A DNA stretch of 50,792 bases from Paenalicyclobacillus cellulosilyticus (GTDB lineage: Bacteria; Bacillota; Bacilli; Alicyclobacillales; Alicyclobacillaceae), in the NCBI RefSeq assembly GCF_014647315.1, contig NZ_BMOY01000021.1, positions 1 to 50,792 of the forward strand. Reading direction: 5' to 3'. The position numbers and the translations under genes were made by a program. Positions 25,322 through 33,336 of this stretch are shown piece by piece. How positions within the stretch are numbered: the stretch's first letter is position 1; the number at the start of each line of letters is the position of its first letter. Under the pieces are notes generated by a model that ran no database searches, was not told the DNA's origin, and saw only the letters and a list, made by a program, of their open reading frames with translations.

Positions 25322-26590
25322 ATGAGGCCGCGCTGGCGATGGGGTCTGCTGGGTCTTATGCTGATGCTCGCCGGGTGCGCCGACTACACCGAGGTGAACG
25401 ACCTGAACATCGTCATTGGCCTGGGGGTGGATGAGACGGCGCAGGGGCAGGTGCACGTCACGGCGGAAATCGTCAACCCGACGTCATCCCCCTCAGCGGG
25501 CGGCGCGGCAGGCGGTAACTCTGGCGGTAACCAGAGCGGAGGCAGCCAGGCGTTCCTCTTGCGTCAAACGACGGCCCCCACCTTGGAGGACGCCATCGCT
25601 GCCTTCGATCAAAACCTCCCGCACCGCCTCTACTTGTCGCACAACACGCTGGTGGTCTTCAACCACCGGTGCGCGGAAAGCGGCATTGATCGCGCGTTTG
25701 ATTATCTGGAGCGTTACCGCGCCTTCCGCCGCAATCAAATGATGGTGATCACGCAGGGGTCTTCGGCGCGCCTGCTCCAGAGCCGGACGGACCCGGAGCC
25801 GCTCAACGCGTTCGGCATCCGCGAGCTCGTCGAACAGGCAGCGCAAAAGTCCGCCGTGTTCCGGACGGAACAGTTGTATGTCGTGAAGCAACACCTCAGC
25901 CCCGCACGCACCCCGCTGCTGGCATGGATGGAGGTCGACGCGGAAAACCGGCCGGTGTTGCGCGGGCTCGCCGCCCTGCCGCCCGGGCGCCCGCCGTTGT
26001 ACCTGCCCATGGCGACGGTGCGCGGCCTGATGTGGTTGAGCGGACCGACGTACAACACCCTGTTGACCATGCCGACGCCCGTCGGAAAGGACAAGGCCAA
26101 GAACAACGCGGCCCGCGCACAAGCTGAAACCATCACCGCGTTGCGCCTGCTGTCGACCCAGACCGACATCCGCGCCGAGGTCTTGCGCGACGGGCGCCTG
26201 CGCTTCACCATCTCCCTCCACGGCACGGCGGAAGTGGAGCGCCTCGGTGACAGCCAGCCGCTCGACGCCAAGATGTACGTGACCTTGAGCCAAGCGGGCG
26301 CCCGCCAAATCGAACGGGAGATGCGTCAGACCATGGCGCTGCTGCAAGCCCGCCATACCGACGCAGCACAACTGGCGACCGCGTTCTACCGGCAACATCC
26401 TGCGGTTTGGCGCCGTTGGCAAGCAGCGTGGCCCGAGGTCTTCGCCCGTGCCCAGGTGATCATCCATGCGGATCTGGCGGTGGTGCGCAGCGGCTTGACC
26501 ATCCATACCGAAGAACTCTGGCAAAAGGAAGGCCAAAAACCGCCGCGGGCCGCGCGCGGCACGGCGGCGCCCCCGCCAGGATTGTTCTGA
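25322..26590 (+). CDS. Spore germination lipoprotein, GerA family C subunit
   Basis: 422 residues, 10 nt after the A subunit. A lipoprotein signal peptide is clear (WGLLGLMLMLAGC, lipobox LAGC with Cys near residue 20), so it is a Gpr/GerC-type outer-face lipoprotein of the receptor. Conserved features: the DLNIVIGLGVDE strand after the signal, RLYLSHNTLVVFNHRCAESGI, VITQGSSARLLQS, and the C-terminal VYVTLSQAG-like strand with REMRQTMALLQ helix. The Ser/Gly-rich loop (SPSAGGAAGGNSGGNQSGG) near residue 60 is unusual. It should need prelipoprotein diacylglyceryl transferase for function. Confidence 0.93.
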   Translation: MRPRWRWGLLGLMLMLAGCADYTEVNDLNIVIGLGVDETAQGQVHVTAEIVNPTSSPSAGGAAGGNSGGNQSGGSQAFLLRQTTAPTLEDAIAAFDQNLPHRLYLSHNTLVVFNHRCAESGIDRAFDYLERYRAFRRNQMMVITQGSSARLLQSRTDPEPLNAFGIRELVEQAAQKSAVFRTEQLYVVKQHLSPARTPLLAWMEVDAENRPVLRGLAALPPGRPPLYLPMATVRGLMWLSGPTYNTLLTMPTPVGKDKAKNNAARAQAETITALRLLSTQTDIRAEVLRDGRLRFTISLHGTAEVERLGDSQPLDAKMYVTLSQAGARQIEREMRQTMALLQARHTDAAQLATAFYRQHPAVWRRWQAAWPEVFARAQVIIHADLAVVRSGLTIHTEELWQKEGQKPPRAARGTAAPPPGLF

Positions 26591-26633
26591 GCCGCCGCGG
26601 TTTCCATGCAACCCGGAAAGGAGCAAAGGACCC

Positions 26634-26861
26634 GTGTTTTGGTGGACCCTGGTATTGGCAACCTTGCTCACCGCAGCCCAATGGCGTGAACTGAAAGACA
26701 CCCCCTGGCGCGGCAAAGCGGCCTTTGCGGTCATGTGCCTCGGTGCCGTCCTGATGGCATGGGCGCACCGCTGGACGTTGTACATGCCGGACTTCCGGCC
26801 GTTGCGTTGGCTCGAGTGGATCTTCTATCCGCCCACACAATGGCTGTACAAGGTCTTGTGA
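26634..26861 (+). CDS. Small two-helix membrane protein, candidate D subunit of the germinant receptor
   Basis: 75 residues from a GTG preceded by GGAAAGGAG. Two hydrophobic segments (WWTLVLATLLTAAQW and AAFAVMCLGAVLMAWAH) and a Trp/Tyr-rich end (WLEWIFYPPTQWLYKVL). Several Bacillus ger operons encode short two-TM 'D' proteins that modulate germination; position between C and B cistrons, size and topology fit that group. No direct sequence motif proves the assignment. Confidence 0.7.
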   Translation: MFWWTLVLATLLTAAQWRELKDTPWRGKAAFAVMCLGAVLMAWAHRWTLYMPDFRPLRWLEWIFYPPTQWLYKVL

Positions 26862-26934
26862 CGGGACGGCCTTGGTCAAGCGGCGACCTTGAATGGCATG
26901 CGCCGGACAGCAAGGAGGGATACTTCTGCACCCG

Positions 26935-28050
26935 ATGCACGGCCGCACCCAGATCTCCCGGCTGCAATTGACCACCATCCTTCTATGGACCGCCCTCGGC
27001 ACCGGGATTGTCACCATCCCGGCGCTCGTCGCCCAATTCACCGTTGCGGACGGTTGGATGGCAGGCTTGTCCATCGGGATGGGCGGCGGTTTCGCTGCCC
27101 TGATGGCGCACGTGTTTGCCCGTCGCTTCCCCGGCCGGTCCTTGATGGAGACCATCCTGGACGTATGCGGACCGTGGTGCGGCCGGTGGCTCGGCCTCTG
27201 GCACTTGAGCAGCTACGTGATTGTCATCGCGGCCATCACCCGCGAAATCGACGTGTTCGTCAGCGCGACCGCGCTGCCGTCGACGCCGGAATGGCTCATC
27301 AGCCTTTTGTTTCTCATGACGGTGGCGTATATCGCATACCTGGGCATCGAGGTGATTGCCCGCGTCGCCGAAACCATCACGCCGTTTGCGCTCTTCGTCG
27401 GTCCGTTGCTGCTGCTGCTCGCCTTGAAAAACTTCGACCTCCATGAATTGACCCCGGTGCTGGGCGACGGTTGGCGTCCGGTGTTGCGCGCTTCCCTGGT
27501 TCCGGCACTCGCCTACGGGACAGAGCTGTTCATCGTGTTGCAACTGCTGCCCGCATTGCGCAGTCCGGCGACCGTGGGCCGCGACGTGTTGACCGCCACC
27601 GCCATCATCATGGTCTTGCTCAGCGCCGCCATCGCGGTCTCCTTTGGCGTGTCCGGCGCTGCGGTCAGCCATTTTCAATACCCCATCCTCGAAGCGGTCC
27701 GCAGCGTCCGTTTCAGTTGGTTTCTCGAGCGGATCGACACCCTGTATGTGATGGCGGTCCTCATCACGCTCATCATCAAGCTGGCGGTGTTCCTGTTCGC
27801 TTTGTGTGATGCAACGGGCACCTTCCTTCAACTGCCTTCGCCGCGGATGCTGACGGGTGTGGTGGCTCTGCTGATGTGGAGCGCGCATCCGTACATGTTT
27901 CGGACCGTGGCCGATCTCGCCTTCGACATTCTGGAAGTCGGCCCGCTGTTCGTCTTCTCTTCCTTCGCCGGGGTGCCGCTCTTGGTCTTGGCCGTGCACT
28001 GGGTTCGCCAACGGTGGCCGTCCGTCCGCGACGGCACGCACGCCGTATGA
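26935..28050 (+). CDS. Spore germination permease, GerA family B subunit (first copy)
   Basis: 371 residues from the ATG at 26935. A strong AAGGAGGG (26912-26919) lies 16 nt before that ATG but 6 nt before an in-frame CTG at 26926, so CTG may be the real start (three more residues). Ten TM helices of the amino acid-polyamine-cation transporter type; GerAB-family phrases are RTQISRLQLTTILLW at the start, GPWCGRWLGLWHLSSYV and FLERIDTLYVMAVLITLIIKLAVF. The B subunit binds the germinant within the membrane. The protein is clearly paralogous to the following gene. Confidence 0.93.
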   Translation: MHGRTQISRLQLTTILLWTALGTGIVTIPALVAQFTVADGWMAGLSIGMGGGFAALMAHVFARRFPGRSLMETILDVCGPWCGRWLGLWHLSSYVIVIAAITREIDVFVSATALPSTPEWLISLLFLMTVAYIAYLGIEVIARVAETITPFALFVGPLLLLLALKNFDLHELTPVLGDGWRPVLRASLVPALAYGTELFIVLQLLPALRSPATVGRDVLTATAIIMVLLSAAIAVSFGVSGAAVSHFQYPILEAVRSVRFSWFLERIDTLYVMAVLITLIIKLAVFLFALCDATGTFLQLPSPRMLTGVVALLMWSAHPYMFRTVADLAFDILEVGPLFVFSSFAGVPLLVLAVHWVRQRWPSVRDGTHAV

Positions 28051-28077
28051 AGCATGCCGGAGAAAGGGGGATGGGAG

Positions 28078-29184
28078 ATGTCCGTGCAGATCTCACGCGT
28101 GCAACTGGTCTCGATGCTGATCTGGACGGTGACCGCCACCGGCATCATCACCCTGCCCGCCAGCGTGGCCCAATTCACCGTCCACGACGGGTGGATGGCG
28201 GGCGTATCCTGTTTGCTGGCCGGTGCCATCACGGCGCCGCTCGCCTCGTGGTTCGTGCGTGTCTTCCCGGGTGAAACCTTGTCCGGCGCGTTGCTGCTCA
28301 CATTCGGTCCTTGGTTGGGCCGAGGCCTCGCCGTCTGGCAAAGCATTCTGCTCTGGATCTCCGTCAGCACCATCTTGCGCGAGGCGAGCGCGTTCCTCGG
28401 CGCCGCCGTGTTGCCGCACACCGCGGAACCCATCCTCACCGGACTGTGCATGTTCATCGTGGCGTTCTACGTTGCCCATGGACTTGAGGTGATGGCCCGG
28501 GTGACGGAAGCCACCACCCCGTTCGCGCTCGTCATCGGACCGTTGCTGTTCGTGCTCGCATTGCGGCATTTTGACGGGCAGGAATTCCTCCCCATCCTCG
28601 GCGATGGGTGGTCTCCCGTCCTGCGCGCCTGTGTCGTCCCGGTCTTGGTGTACGGTTTGGAGACCCTGCTGGTGCTGCATATGGCACCCTACTTGCGCAA
28701 ACCGGAGACCATCGGCCGGGATTTGCTGATTGCGTCGGTCATCGTCGCCGCCCTGATGACCCTCGGCATCACGCTTTCCATCGCCATCTCCGGACCGGCC
28801 GCCTCGCACCTGCAATACCCGATGCTGGAGGTGGTGCGCACCATCCGGCTCGGCAAATATTTGGAACGCCTCGACACGTTGTACGTGATGGGGGTCATGG
28901 CCACGCTCATCTTGAAACTGTCCGTGTTTCACTTCAGCTTGTGCGAAGTCTGGCGGCACGTGTTCGCCCTGCCGTCCCGGCGGATCGTGGTGTACGCCGC
29001 CGCGCTCTCCGCCTGGGTGGGAAGCGACTTTCTGTTCCGCAACGTCCACGATCTCGGCATCTTCATCATCGACACAGCCCCCGCATACTTTGCCGCATCG
29101 TTCCTCGGCCTGCCCCTCCTGGCCATCGCCGCCGCATACGTGCGCCGGCGTGTCTCCGGGACGTTGCCCGCTCGGTTACAATAA
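28078..29184 (+). CDS. Spore germination permease, GerA family B subunit (second copy)
   Basis: 368 residues from the ATG at 28078, with AAAGGGGG seven bases upstream; an ATG at 28054 precedes that SD and is less likely. Ten TM helices, with QISRVQLVSMLIWTVTATGI, VAQFTVHDGWMAGVS, GPWLGRGLAVWQSILLW and LERLDTLYVMGVMATLILKL lining up with the first copy. Two tandem B subunits in one operon with single A and C subunits would allow two receptor variants that recognise different germinants, or a mixed receptor. The copies have diverged substantially, so the duplication is not recent. Confidence 0.93.
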   Translation: MSVQISRVQLVSMLIWTVTATGIITLPASVAQFTVHDGWMAGVSCLLAGAITAPLASWFVRVFPGETLSGALLLTFGPWLGRGLAVWQSILLWISVSTILREASAFLGAAVLPHTAEPILTGLCMFIVAFYVAHGLEVMARVTEATTPFALVIGPLLFVLALRHFDGQEFLPILGDGWSPVLRACVVPVLVYGLETLLVLHMAPYLRKPETIGRDLLIASVIVAALMTLGITLSIAISGPAASHLQYPMLEVVRTIRLGKYLERLDTLYVMGVMATLILKLSVFHFSLCEVWRHVFALPSRRIVVYAAALSAWVGSDFLFRNVHDLGIFIIDTAPAYFAASFLGLPLLAIAAAYVRRRVSGTLPARLQ

Positions 29185-29306
29185 TTGATGAATCTCTCCT
29201 CGCGTTTCGCCGCGCACTTTGTCCCGCGTGCCATGCCGTCACGCGCCGCTTGGCGCCACGCATGGCTTCGCACACGTTCAACCACGCAGAGAGGTGCTGA
29301 TCCGAC

Positions 29307-30284
29307 ATGTTCCCTTGGCCGACGAGACGAACGGGACGGATGGCGATGCGTGTTGCCGCTTGGTCATTCCTGTTGTCCCTGGCCGCGCACGCCGCCACCC
29401 CGGGGCCCGCCGCTGCGGCCGCGTTGCTGCACACGGCCTCTCCAGTCTTTGCGGCGGCCAAGGCACCGGCTGCGGCCAAAGCGCCAGCGGCCAACGCTGC
29501 CTCCGCCAGCACCCGCGTTCCCGCGGTGGTCGTGCGGGACGTGGATGGCGACACCATCGTGGTCCGCCTGCAGAACGGGCGCATCGAAACGGTGCGCTTG
29601 CTCCTCATCGACACGCCGGAAACGGTCGACCCCGGCAAACCGGTGGAGCCGTTCGGCCCGGAAGCGAGTGCCTTTGCGAAAAAGGAGATGCCGCCCGGGA
29701 AGCGCGTTTGGCTTGAGGAAGGCAAACCTGGCCACCAGCGCGACAAATACGGCCGCTTGTTGGCGTTTGTGTACCTGGCGCCCAACGACATGTACAACGA
29801 AGACGTGGTCCGGCGCGGCCTGGCGCGCGTCGCCTACGTTTATGCACCCAACACCCAGCACCTGGCGCAGTTGCGGCAAGACGAGGCGTTTGCCCGCAGC
29901 CACCACCTGGGCATCTGGCAGATCCCAGGCTATGTCACGCCGGATGGTTTCAATCTCGCCGCCTACCGGCAATGGGCAGCGGCCCGCAACGGCAGCTCAA
30001 CCGCCCAAGCCGGGCTGACGCTGGTGACCGCGAACCTGTCCGTCTCCCCGGGCGATCACGCTTCGGTCACCGTGCGGACGCGCCCGGGTACGGTAGGCCA
30101 CATCGAGGTGTTGTACAAGACCGGGCCCAGCCACGCCCGCGGGCTCGCCGACCAACAAGCGGACAGCCATGGCCTCATCACCTGGACCTGGATGGTGGGA
30201 ACAAACACCACGCCCGGCGACTGGCCGGTCATCATCACCGCCGGCGGCAAGACGCTGCAACTGACCCTGCACGTAGCGCGGTAA
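29307..30284 (+). CDS. Secreted thermonuclease (SNase-like) with C-terminal extension
   Basis: 325 residues (alternative starts at Met12 or Met14). An N-terminal signal peptide (RVAAWSFLLSLAAHAAT) and an Ala/Pro-rich spacer precede the staphylococcal nuclease domain (about 72-215). Visible catalytic and Ca-binding residues: RDVDGDTIVV (Asp pair, 78-83), VRLLLIDTPE (Arg98, Asp102), and QRDKYGRLLAFV (146-150). After residue 225 a beta-rich domain (LSVSPGDHASVTVRTRPGTVGHI ... in part) resembles Ig-like or surface-binding modules. It probably degrades extracellular nucleic acids. Its start is 123 nt after the ger operon, so it may read through from it. Confidence 0.88.
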   Translation: MFPWPTRRTGRMAMRVAAWSFLLSLAAHAATPGPAAAAALLHTASPVFAAAKAPAAAKAPAANAASASTRVPAVVVRDVDGDTIVVRLQNGRIETVRLLLIDTPETVDPGKPVEPFGPEASAFAKKEMPPGKRVWLEEGKPGHQRDKYGRLLAFVYLAPNDMYNEDVVRRGLARVAYVYAPNTQHLAQLRQDEAFARSHHLGIWQIPGYVTPDGFNLAAYRQWAAARNGSSTAQAGLTLVTANLSVSPGDHASVTVRTRPGTVGHIEVLYKTGPSHARGLADQQADSHGLITWTWMVGTNTTPGDWPVIITAGGKTLQLTLHVAR

Positions 30285-30357
30285 CCCGCCGCGGGCACCC
30301 GGCACAGTGTCCGTTCGCCCCGCGGCGGTGCAGCATGCCCGGCGGCGCGGCACGTGC

Positions 30358-30756
30358 CTACGCGCCGGCCCGTGTCTGCAACCGCGTCAGCCATGTGCGC
30401 ATCAGCGCAGCGTGATCCGGCAGGCGGCGGTACAACTCCCCCGCCAACGCCTCATCGTATGTATGGCTGGTGAGGTTGCGGTCATCCGCCATGGCCAGCG
30501 CCTGTTCCGTCTCTGGCGCGGTAAGCAAGCCAACCTGCAGGCATGCCCGGATGACACCCTTGGGCGAGGCCACGTCGATACCCTCGGCTTGACGCAATAC
30601 ATGGCGTGCCGCCTTCCACACCGCTTCAAACGTGAATTCGAACCGTTGAATGGATGCGTCGCGCTGGATTTCATCCTCACGGTCTGCAGCCAATACCTCC
30701 TCCAAACGCGCCAGCGCCCGCTCTGCCCGCATCAAGGCTTCCCTGACTCGGTCCAC
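30358..30756 (-). CDS. hepT: HepT-like HEPN ribonuclease toxin of a MntA-HepT pair
   Basis: 132 residues from a GTG after AGGAGGCGG. All-helical HI0074/HEPN fold with QRFEFTFEAVWKAARHVL near residue 37. The RX4HXY motif is exact: RNLTSHTY (Arg93, His98, Tyr100). In studied MntA-HepT systems HepT is an RNase and MntA inactivates it by transferring AMP groups onto this Tyr. It overlaps mntA by 25 bp and lies downstream of it. It could alternatively be called a nucleotidyltransferase substrate-binding subunit, its older name. Confidence 0.88.
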   Translation of the reverse strand: MDRVREALMRAERALARLEEVLAADREDEIQRDASIQRFEFTFEAVWKAARHVLRQAEGIDVASPKGVIRACLQVGLLTAPETEQALAMADDRNLTSHTYDEALAGELYRRLPDHAALMRTWLTRLQTRAGA

Positions 30757-31106
30757 AACACCGCCTCCTGGCGAATGCGATTGGCGAACGAACCATCCAC
30801 AGCCCGCAGATCCACCACGTCGAACACATACGGAATGTGCGATTCCTCCAACCGCTCCCGAATCTCGGCCAATACCCGCCTCGGCAACGGTCCGTCTGCC
30901 TCGAGGGCGAGATCGATATCCGACGCAGGCCCCGCTTCCCCGCGGGCGAGGGAGCCGAACACGTAACAGCGCACGCCCGCGCCGGCGACGTCACGCACCA
31001 AGCGCACCGCCTCGCGCACCGCCCGCCAGCGCGCATCGTCCCGGTTGACCGCACCACGTGGTTGATTTTCCGCCCCGTCTTGTCCCGTTTGGCTTCGCTG
31101 GTTCAC
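30732..31106 (-). CDS. mntA: MntA-like minimal nucleotidyltransferase antitoxin
   Basis: 124 residues from a GTG preceded by GAGGAAGGG. The defining GSX10DXD motif is exact: GS at 51-52, Asp63 and Asp65 in FGSLARGEAGPASDIDLAL, with a third carboxylate Asp96 in FDVVDL. It would AMPylate HepT and so neutralise it. The first 20 residues are a hydrophilic extension. The pair probably comprises its own operon; the Dam-type methyltransferase gene lies 19 nt upstream on the same strand, so read-through is possible. Confidence 0.9.
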   Translation of the reverse strand: MNQRSQTGQDGAENQPRGAVNRDDARWRAVREAVRLVRDVAGAGVRCYVFGSLARGEAGPASDIDLALEADGPLPRRVLAEIRERLEESHIPYVFDVVDLRAVDGSFANRIRQEAVLWTESGKP

Positions 31107-31125
31107 GACACGACCCTTCCTCGTG

Positions 31126-31953
31126 TCATCTCGCGCCTGATGACACCAAGCCCTTGACCGCCAACACCTCGCGCGCGGCGGAACGGTCGCCCGTGCAGCT
31201 GATCATGCGCGGGCCTTGCAAAAAATAGACGGTGAACCCGAGCGACCGGTACAACTCGACGATGCGATCCGTCGCCTGGTTCGACACCGCCACCGGCACA
31301 TCGAGCGACGCCAGCCACCGGGCCAACCGCTCCTGGTCCTGCCAGGAGAAGCCCTCCGCCGCGTACTGGCGGAAGACCACGTCGTAGGGCGGATCGGCGT
31401 AGACAAAATCCCCCGGCCGGACCTTCACCGTCTCAAAGTCGCCGCAGCGAAACTCCCACGCCGCGAACACCTCGCGATAAGCGTGAAAGTCCCGCTGGTA
31501 GGTGATCCGCTTGTACTTGCCGAACGGCACGTTGAACAGGCCCTGCTTGTTAAACCGGCACAGGCCGTTGTACCCGGTCTTGTTGAGGTAATAAAAAAGC
31601 GCCGCCGCTTCGTCCGAGTCCGCTTGACCCTGGCGGATCAACGCGTTGAACCGGTCCCGGTGTTGGTAGTACAGCCCGGCATCGTTCTCCATGGGCATGT
31701 CGATGGTCAGCCCGCGCTGCACCGCCCGATAGAAATGGATCAGATGCGGGTTGACGTCGTTGAGCAACGCCCGCCTCGGCAGCAAACCCAGGGTCACCGC
31801 CAAACCGCCGCAGAACGGCTCCACCAAGCGCCCGTTTGGGCACGACGCGACAAACCGCTGCCAAAGCGGGCGCAGGGTCGGCACCAGCCAGCGCTTGCCA
31901 CCCGCCCACTTGAGCAGCGGTTTGTACAAAGATACAGACGCTGCGATGTCCAT
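31126..31953 (-). CDS. Dam-family DNA (adenine-N6) methyltransferase
   Basis: 275 residues from an ATG 11 bases after GGAGGAGG (a GTG immediately before it is equally well placed; an ATG at 32061 overlapping the nirK stop is a third option, adding 36 residues). D12-class motifs: KPLLKWAGGKRWLVPTLRP (SAM binding), VEPFCGGLAVTLGLL, NKTGYNGLCRFNKQG and the catalytic DPPY in FVYADPPYDVVF. Target probably GATC-like but not provable. No restriction endonuclease is adjacent, so it is a solitary enzyme. It is the last gene of the NirK cluster transcript or a separate insertion beside the toxin-antitoxin pair. Confidence 0.9.
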   Translation of the reverse strand: MDIAASVSLYKPLLKWAGGKRWLVPTLRPLWQRFVASCPNGRLVEPFCGGLAVTLGLLPRRALLNDVNPHLIHFYRAVQRGLTIDMPMENDAGLYYQHRDRFNALIRQGQADSDEAAALFYYLNKTGYNGLCRFNKQGLFNVPFGKYKRITYQRDFHAYREVFAAWEFRCGDFETVKVRPGDFVYADPPYDVVFRQYAAEGFSWQDQERLARWLASLDVPVAVSNQATDRIVELYRSLGFTVYFLQGPRMISCTGDRSAAREVLAVKGLVSSGAR

Positions 31954-32057
31954 CACGCTGCCGTCCTCCTCCACCACGAGCGCTATCCCCTTCGGCAGGC
32001 TTATCACCTCCCACTCTACAACAGATCGTGGCACTGCGTCAGCACCGGCACGTACCG

Positions 32058-33020
32058 TCATGGTGTCACCCGGAACATCCCCATGGCTCCTTGGGTCATA
32101 TCGGCCATGTCGTGCGTGACGAACGGATACATGCCCGGGGCGTCGAACACCAACCGGATGAGCGCGCCGTCACCCGGTGCCACGGTATACGTCTGCAGGT
32201 CGTACAGGTGCGTCCGGGGGCTGCCGCTCGGCATCACGTCGCGCAGCACGGTGCCGACGACGTGGAATGCGGCGAACTCGTTCGGTCCGGCGTTGACGAA
32301 TGCGATGTACACCGGTTTTCCCACCTTGGCGGGCAGCGGATGCTGCACATACTGGAATGCCCGCCCGTTGAAGACCACGTACTGCGGACGCCCACGTGCC
32401 ATCTGGGTAAAATCGCCGTTCCGGTAGAACTCGCTCTGCACCAAGGTGTACGCCGGCACCGGCCCGCCCGGCGGCACGACCACCACCGCGCCGTACATGC
32501 CGTTGCCGATGTGCTGCAGCATAGGCTGGCTCGCACAATGGTACATGAACACCCCCGGCAGCTTGGCGGTAAAGTGCAGCGTCCGCGTCTGGCCCGGCGG
32601 TACATCGACAAACGCTTGATTCGGCGCCACCAGCGCCGCATGCAGGTCGATGGCGTGCGCCATGTGCGGATCGGCGTTGTGCAGGCGCAGCGTTACCTCG
32701 TCCCCCTGGCGCAGCCAAATGACCGGCCCGGGCACCGTGCCGTCGAACGTCCAGGCGTGGTACCACACCCCGTCGGCAATCTGAATGGAAGTCTCCTCCG
32801 CCGTCATCTCCAACTCGACGTGGTTGCCGTGCCGGATGACCCGCATCGGCACCGGCCGCTGGTTGAGCGGCTTGGCCGTCTCCGCCGCGTTCTTCCCAGG
32901 GTGGACCGCGCGTGACTGCCAGCCGCACCCCGCTGTCCACGCCAGCGTGGCCGCGACCGCGCATCCGAGCCGCACCCAACGCCACCACGTATGCACGGAT
33001 TTCCCGCGTGCTGCCGCCAT
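32058..33020 (-). CDS. nirK: Copper-containing nitrite reductase (NirK type), lipoprotein-like signal
   Basis: 320 residues from the ATG at 33020 (SD GAGGGGGTG). After a signal segment ending TAGC (Cys22-32 region, possible lipid anchor) two cupredoxin domains follow. All ligands can be placed: type 1 Cu His122, Cys162, His170, Met175; type 2 Cu His127, His161, His303; and the catalytic pair Asp125 (HAIDLHAA) and His253 (FAAFHVV). It reduces nitrite to nitric oxide outside the membrane. The cluster around it (two polytopic proteins, DUF2249, DUF59, Crp-type regulator) fits nitrite respiration or NO handling. No nitric oxide reductase or cytochrome c donor is in the cluster. Confidence 0.9.
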   Translation of the reverse strand: MAAARGKSVHTWWRWVRLGCAVAATLAWTAGCGWQSRAVHPGKNAAETAKPLNQRPVPMRVIRHGNHVELEMTAEETSIQIADGVWYHAWTFDGTVPGPVIWLRQGDEVTLRLHNADPHMAHAIDLHAALVAPNQAFVDVPPGQTRTLHFTAKLPGVFMYHCASQPMLQHIGNGMYGAVVVVPPGGPVPAYTLVQSEFYRNGDFTQMARGRPQYVVFNGRAFQYVQHPLPAKVGKPVYIAFVNAGPNEFAAFHVVGTVLRDVMPSGSPRTHLYDLQTYTVAPGDGALIRLVFDAPGMYPFVTHDMADMTQGAMGMFRVTP

Positions 33021-33033
33021 GCCGGACACCCCC

Positions 33034-33336
33034 TCACCATCCGAGCTGCGCACGCGCCGCCTCCGACATCATCGCGGGAGACCACGGCGGGTCCCAGACC
33101 ACCTCCACGCGCACGTCGGCGACGCCGAACACCTGGGCCGCCGCCCACTCGACAGCCTCCGCCAGCGTGTCGTGTGCCGGACAGCCCGGTGTCGTCATCG
33201 TCATGCGGATGTGGAGCAAGCCTTCCTCCGGCTCCGCGATGTCGTAGATCAACCCGAGGTCCACCACATTGATGCCTATCTCCGGGTCGTACACCTCTTG
33301 CCGCAGCTTTTCGCGCACTTCATCCAGGTCAATCAC
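33034..33336 (-). CDS. DUF59 / MIP18-family metal-sulfur cluster assembly protein
   Basis: 100 residues from a GTG after AAGGAG, overlapping the preceding membrane-protein gene by 8 bp. The signature YDPEIGINVVDLGLIYDI and the Cys-containing MTMTTPGCPAHDTLAEAV are diagnostic of SufT/PaaD-like proteins, which help mature Fe-S proteins. ADVRVEVVWDPPWSP completes the fold. In Firmicutes and Actinobacteria such genes often flank denitrification or oxidase genes. What it matures here is unclear, since the visible cluster encodes copper and perhaps heme proteins, not an Fe-S enzyme. Confidence 0.9.
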   Translation of the reverse strand: MIDLDEVREKLRQEVYDPEIGINVVDLGLIYDIAEPEEGLLHIRMTMTTPGCPAHDTLAEAVEWAAAQVFGVADVRVEVVWDPPWSPAMMSEAARAQLGW

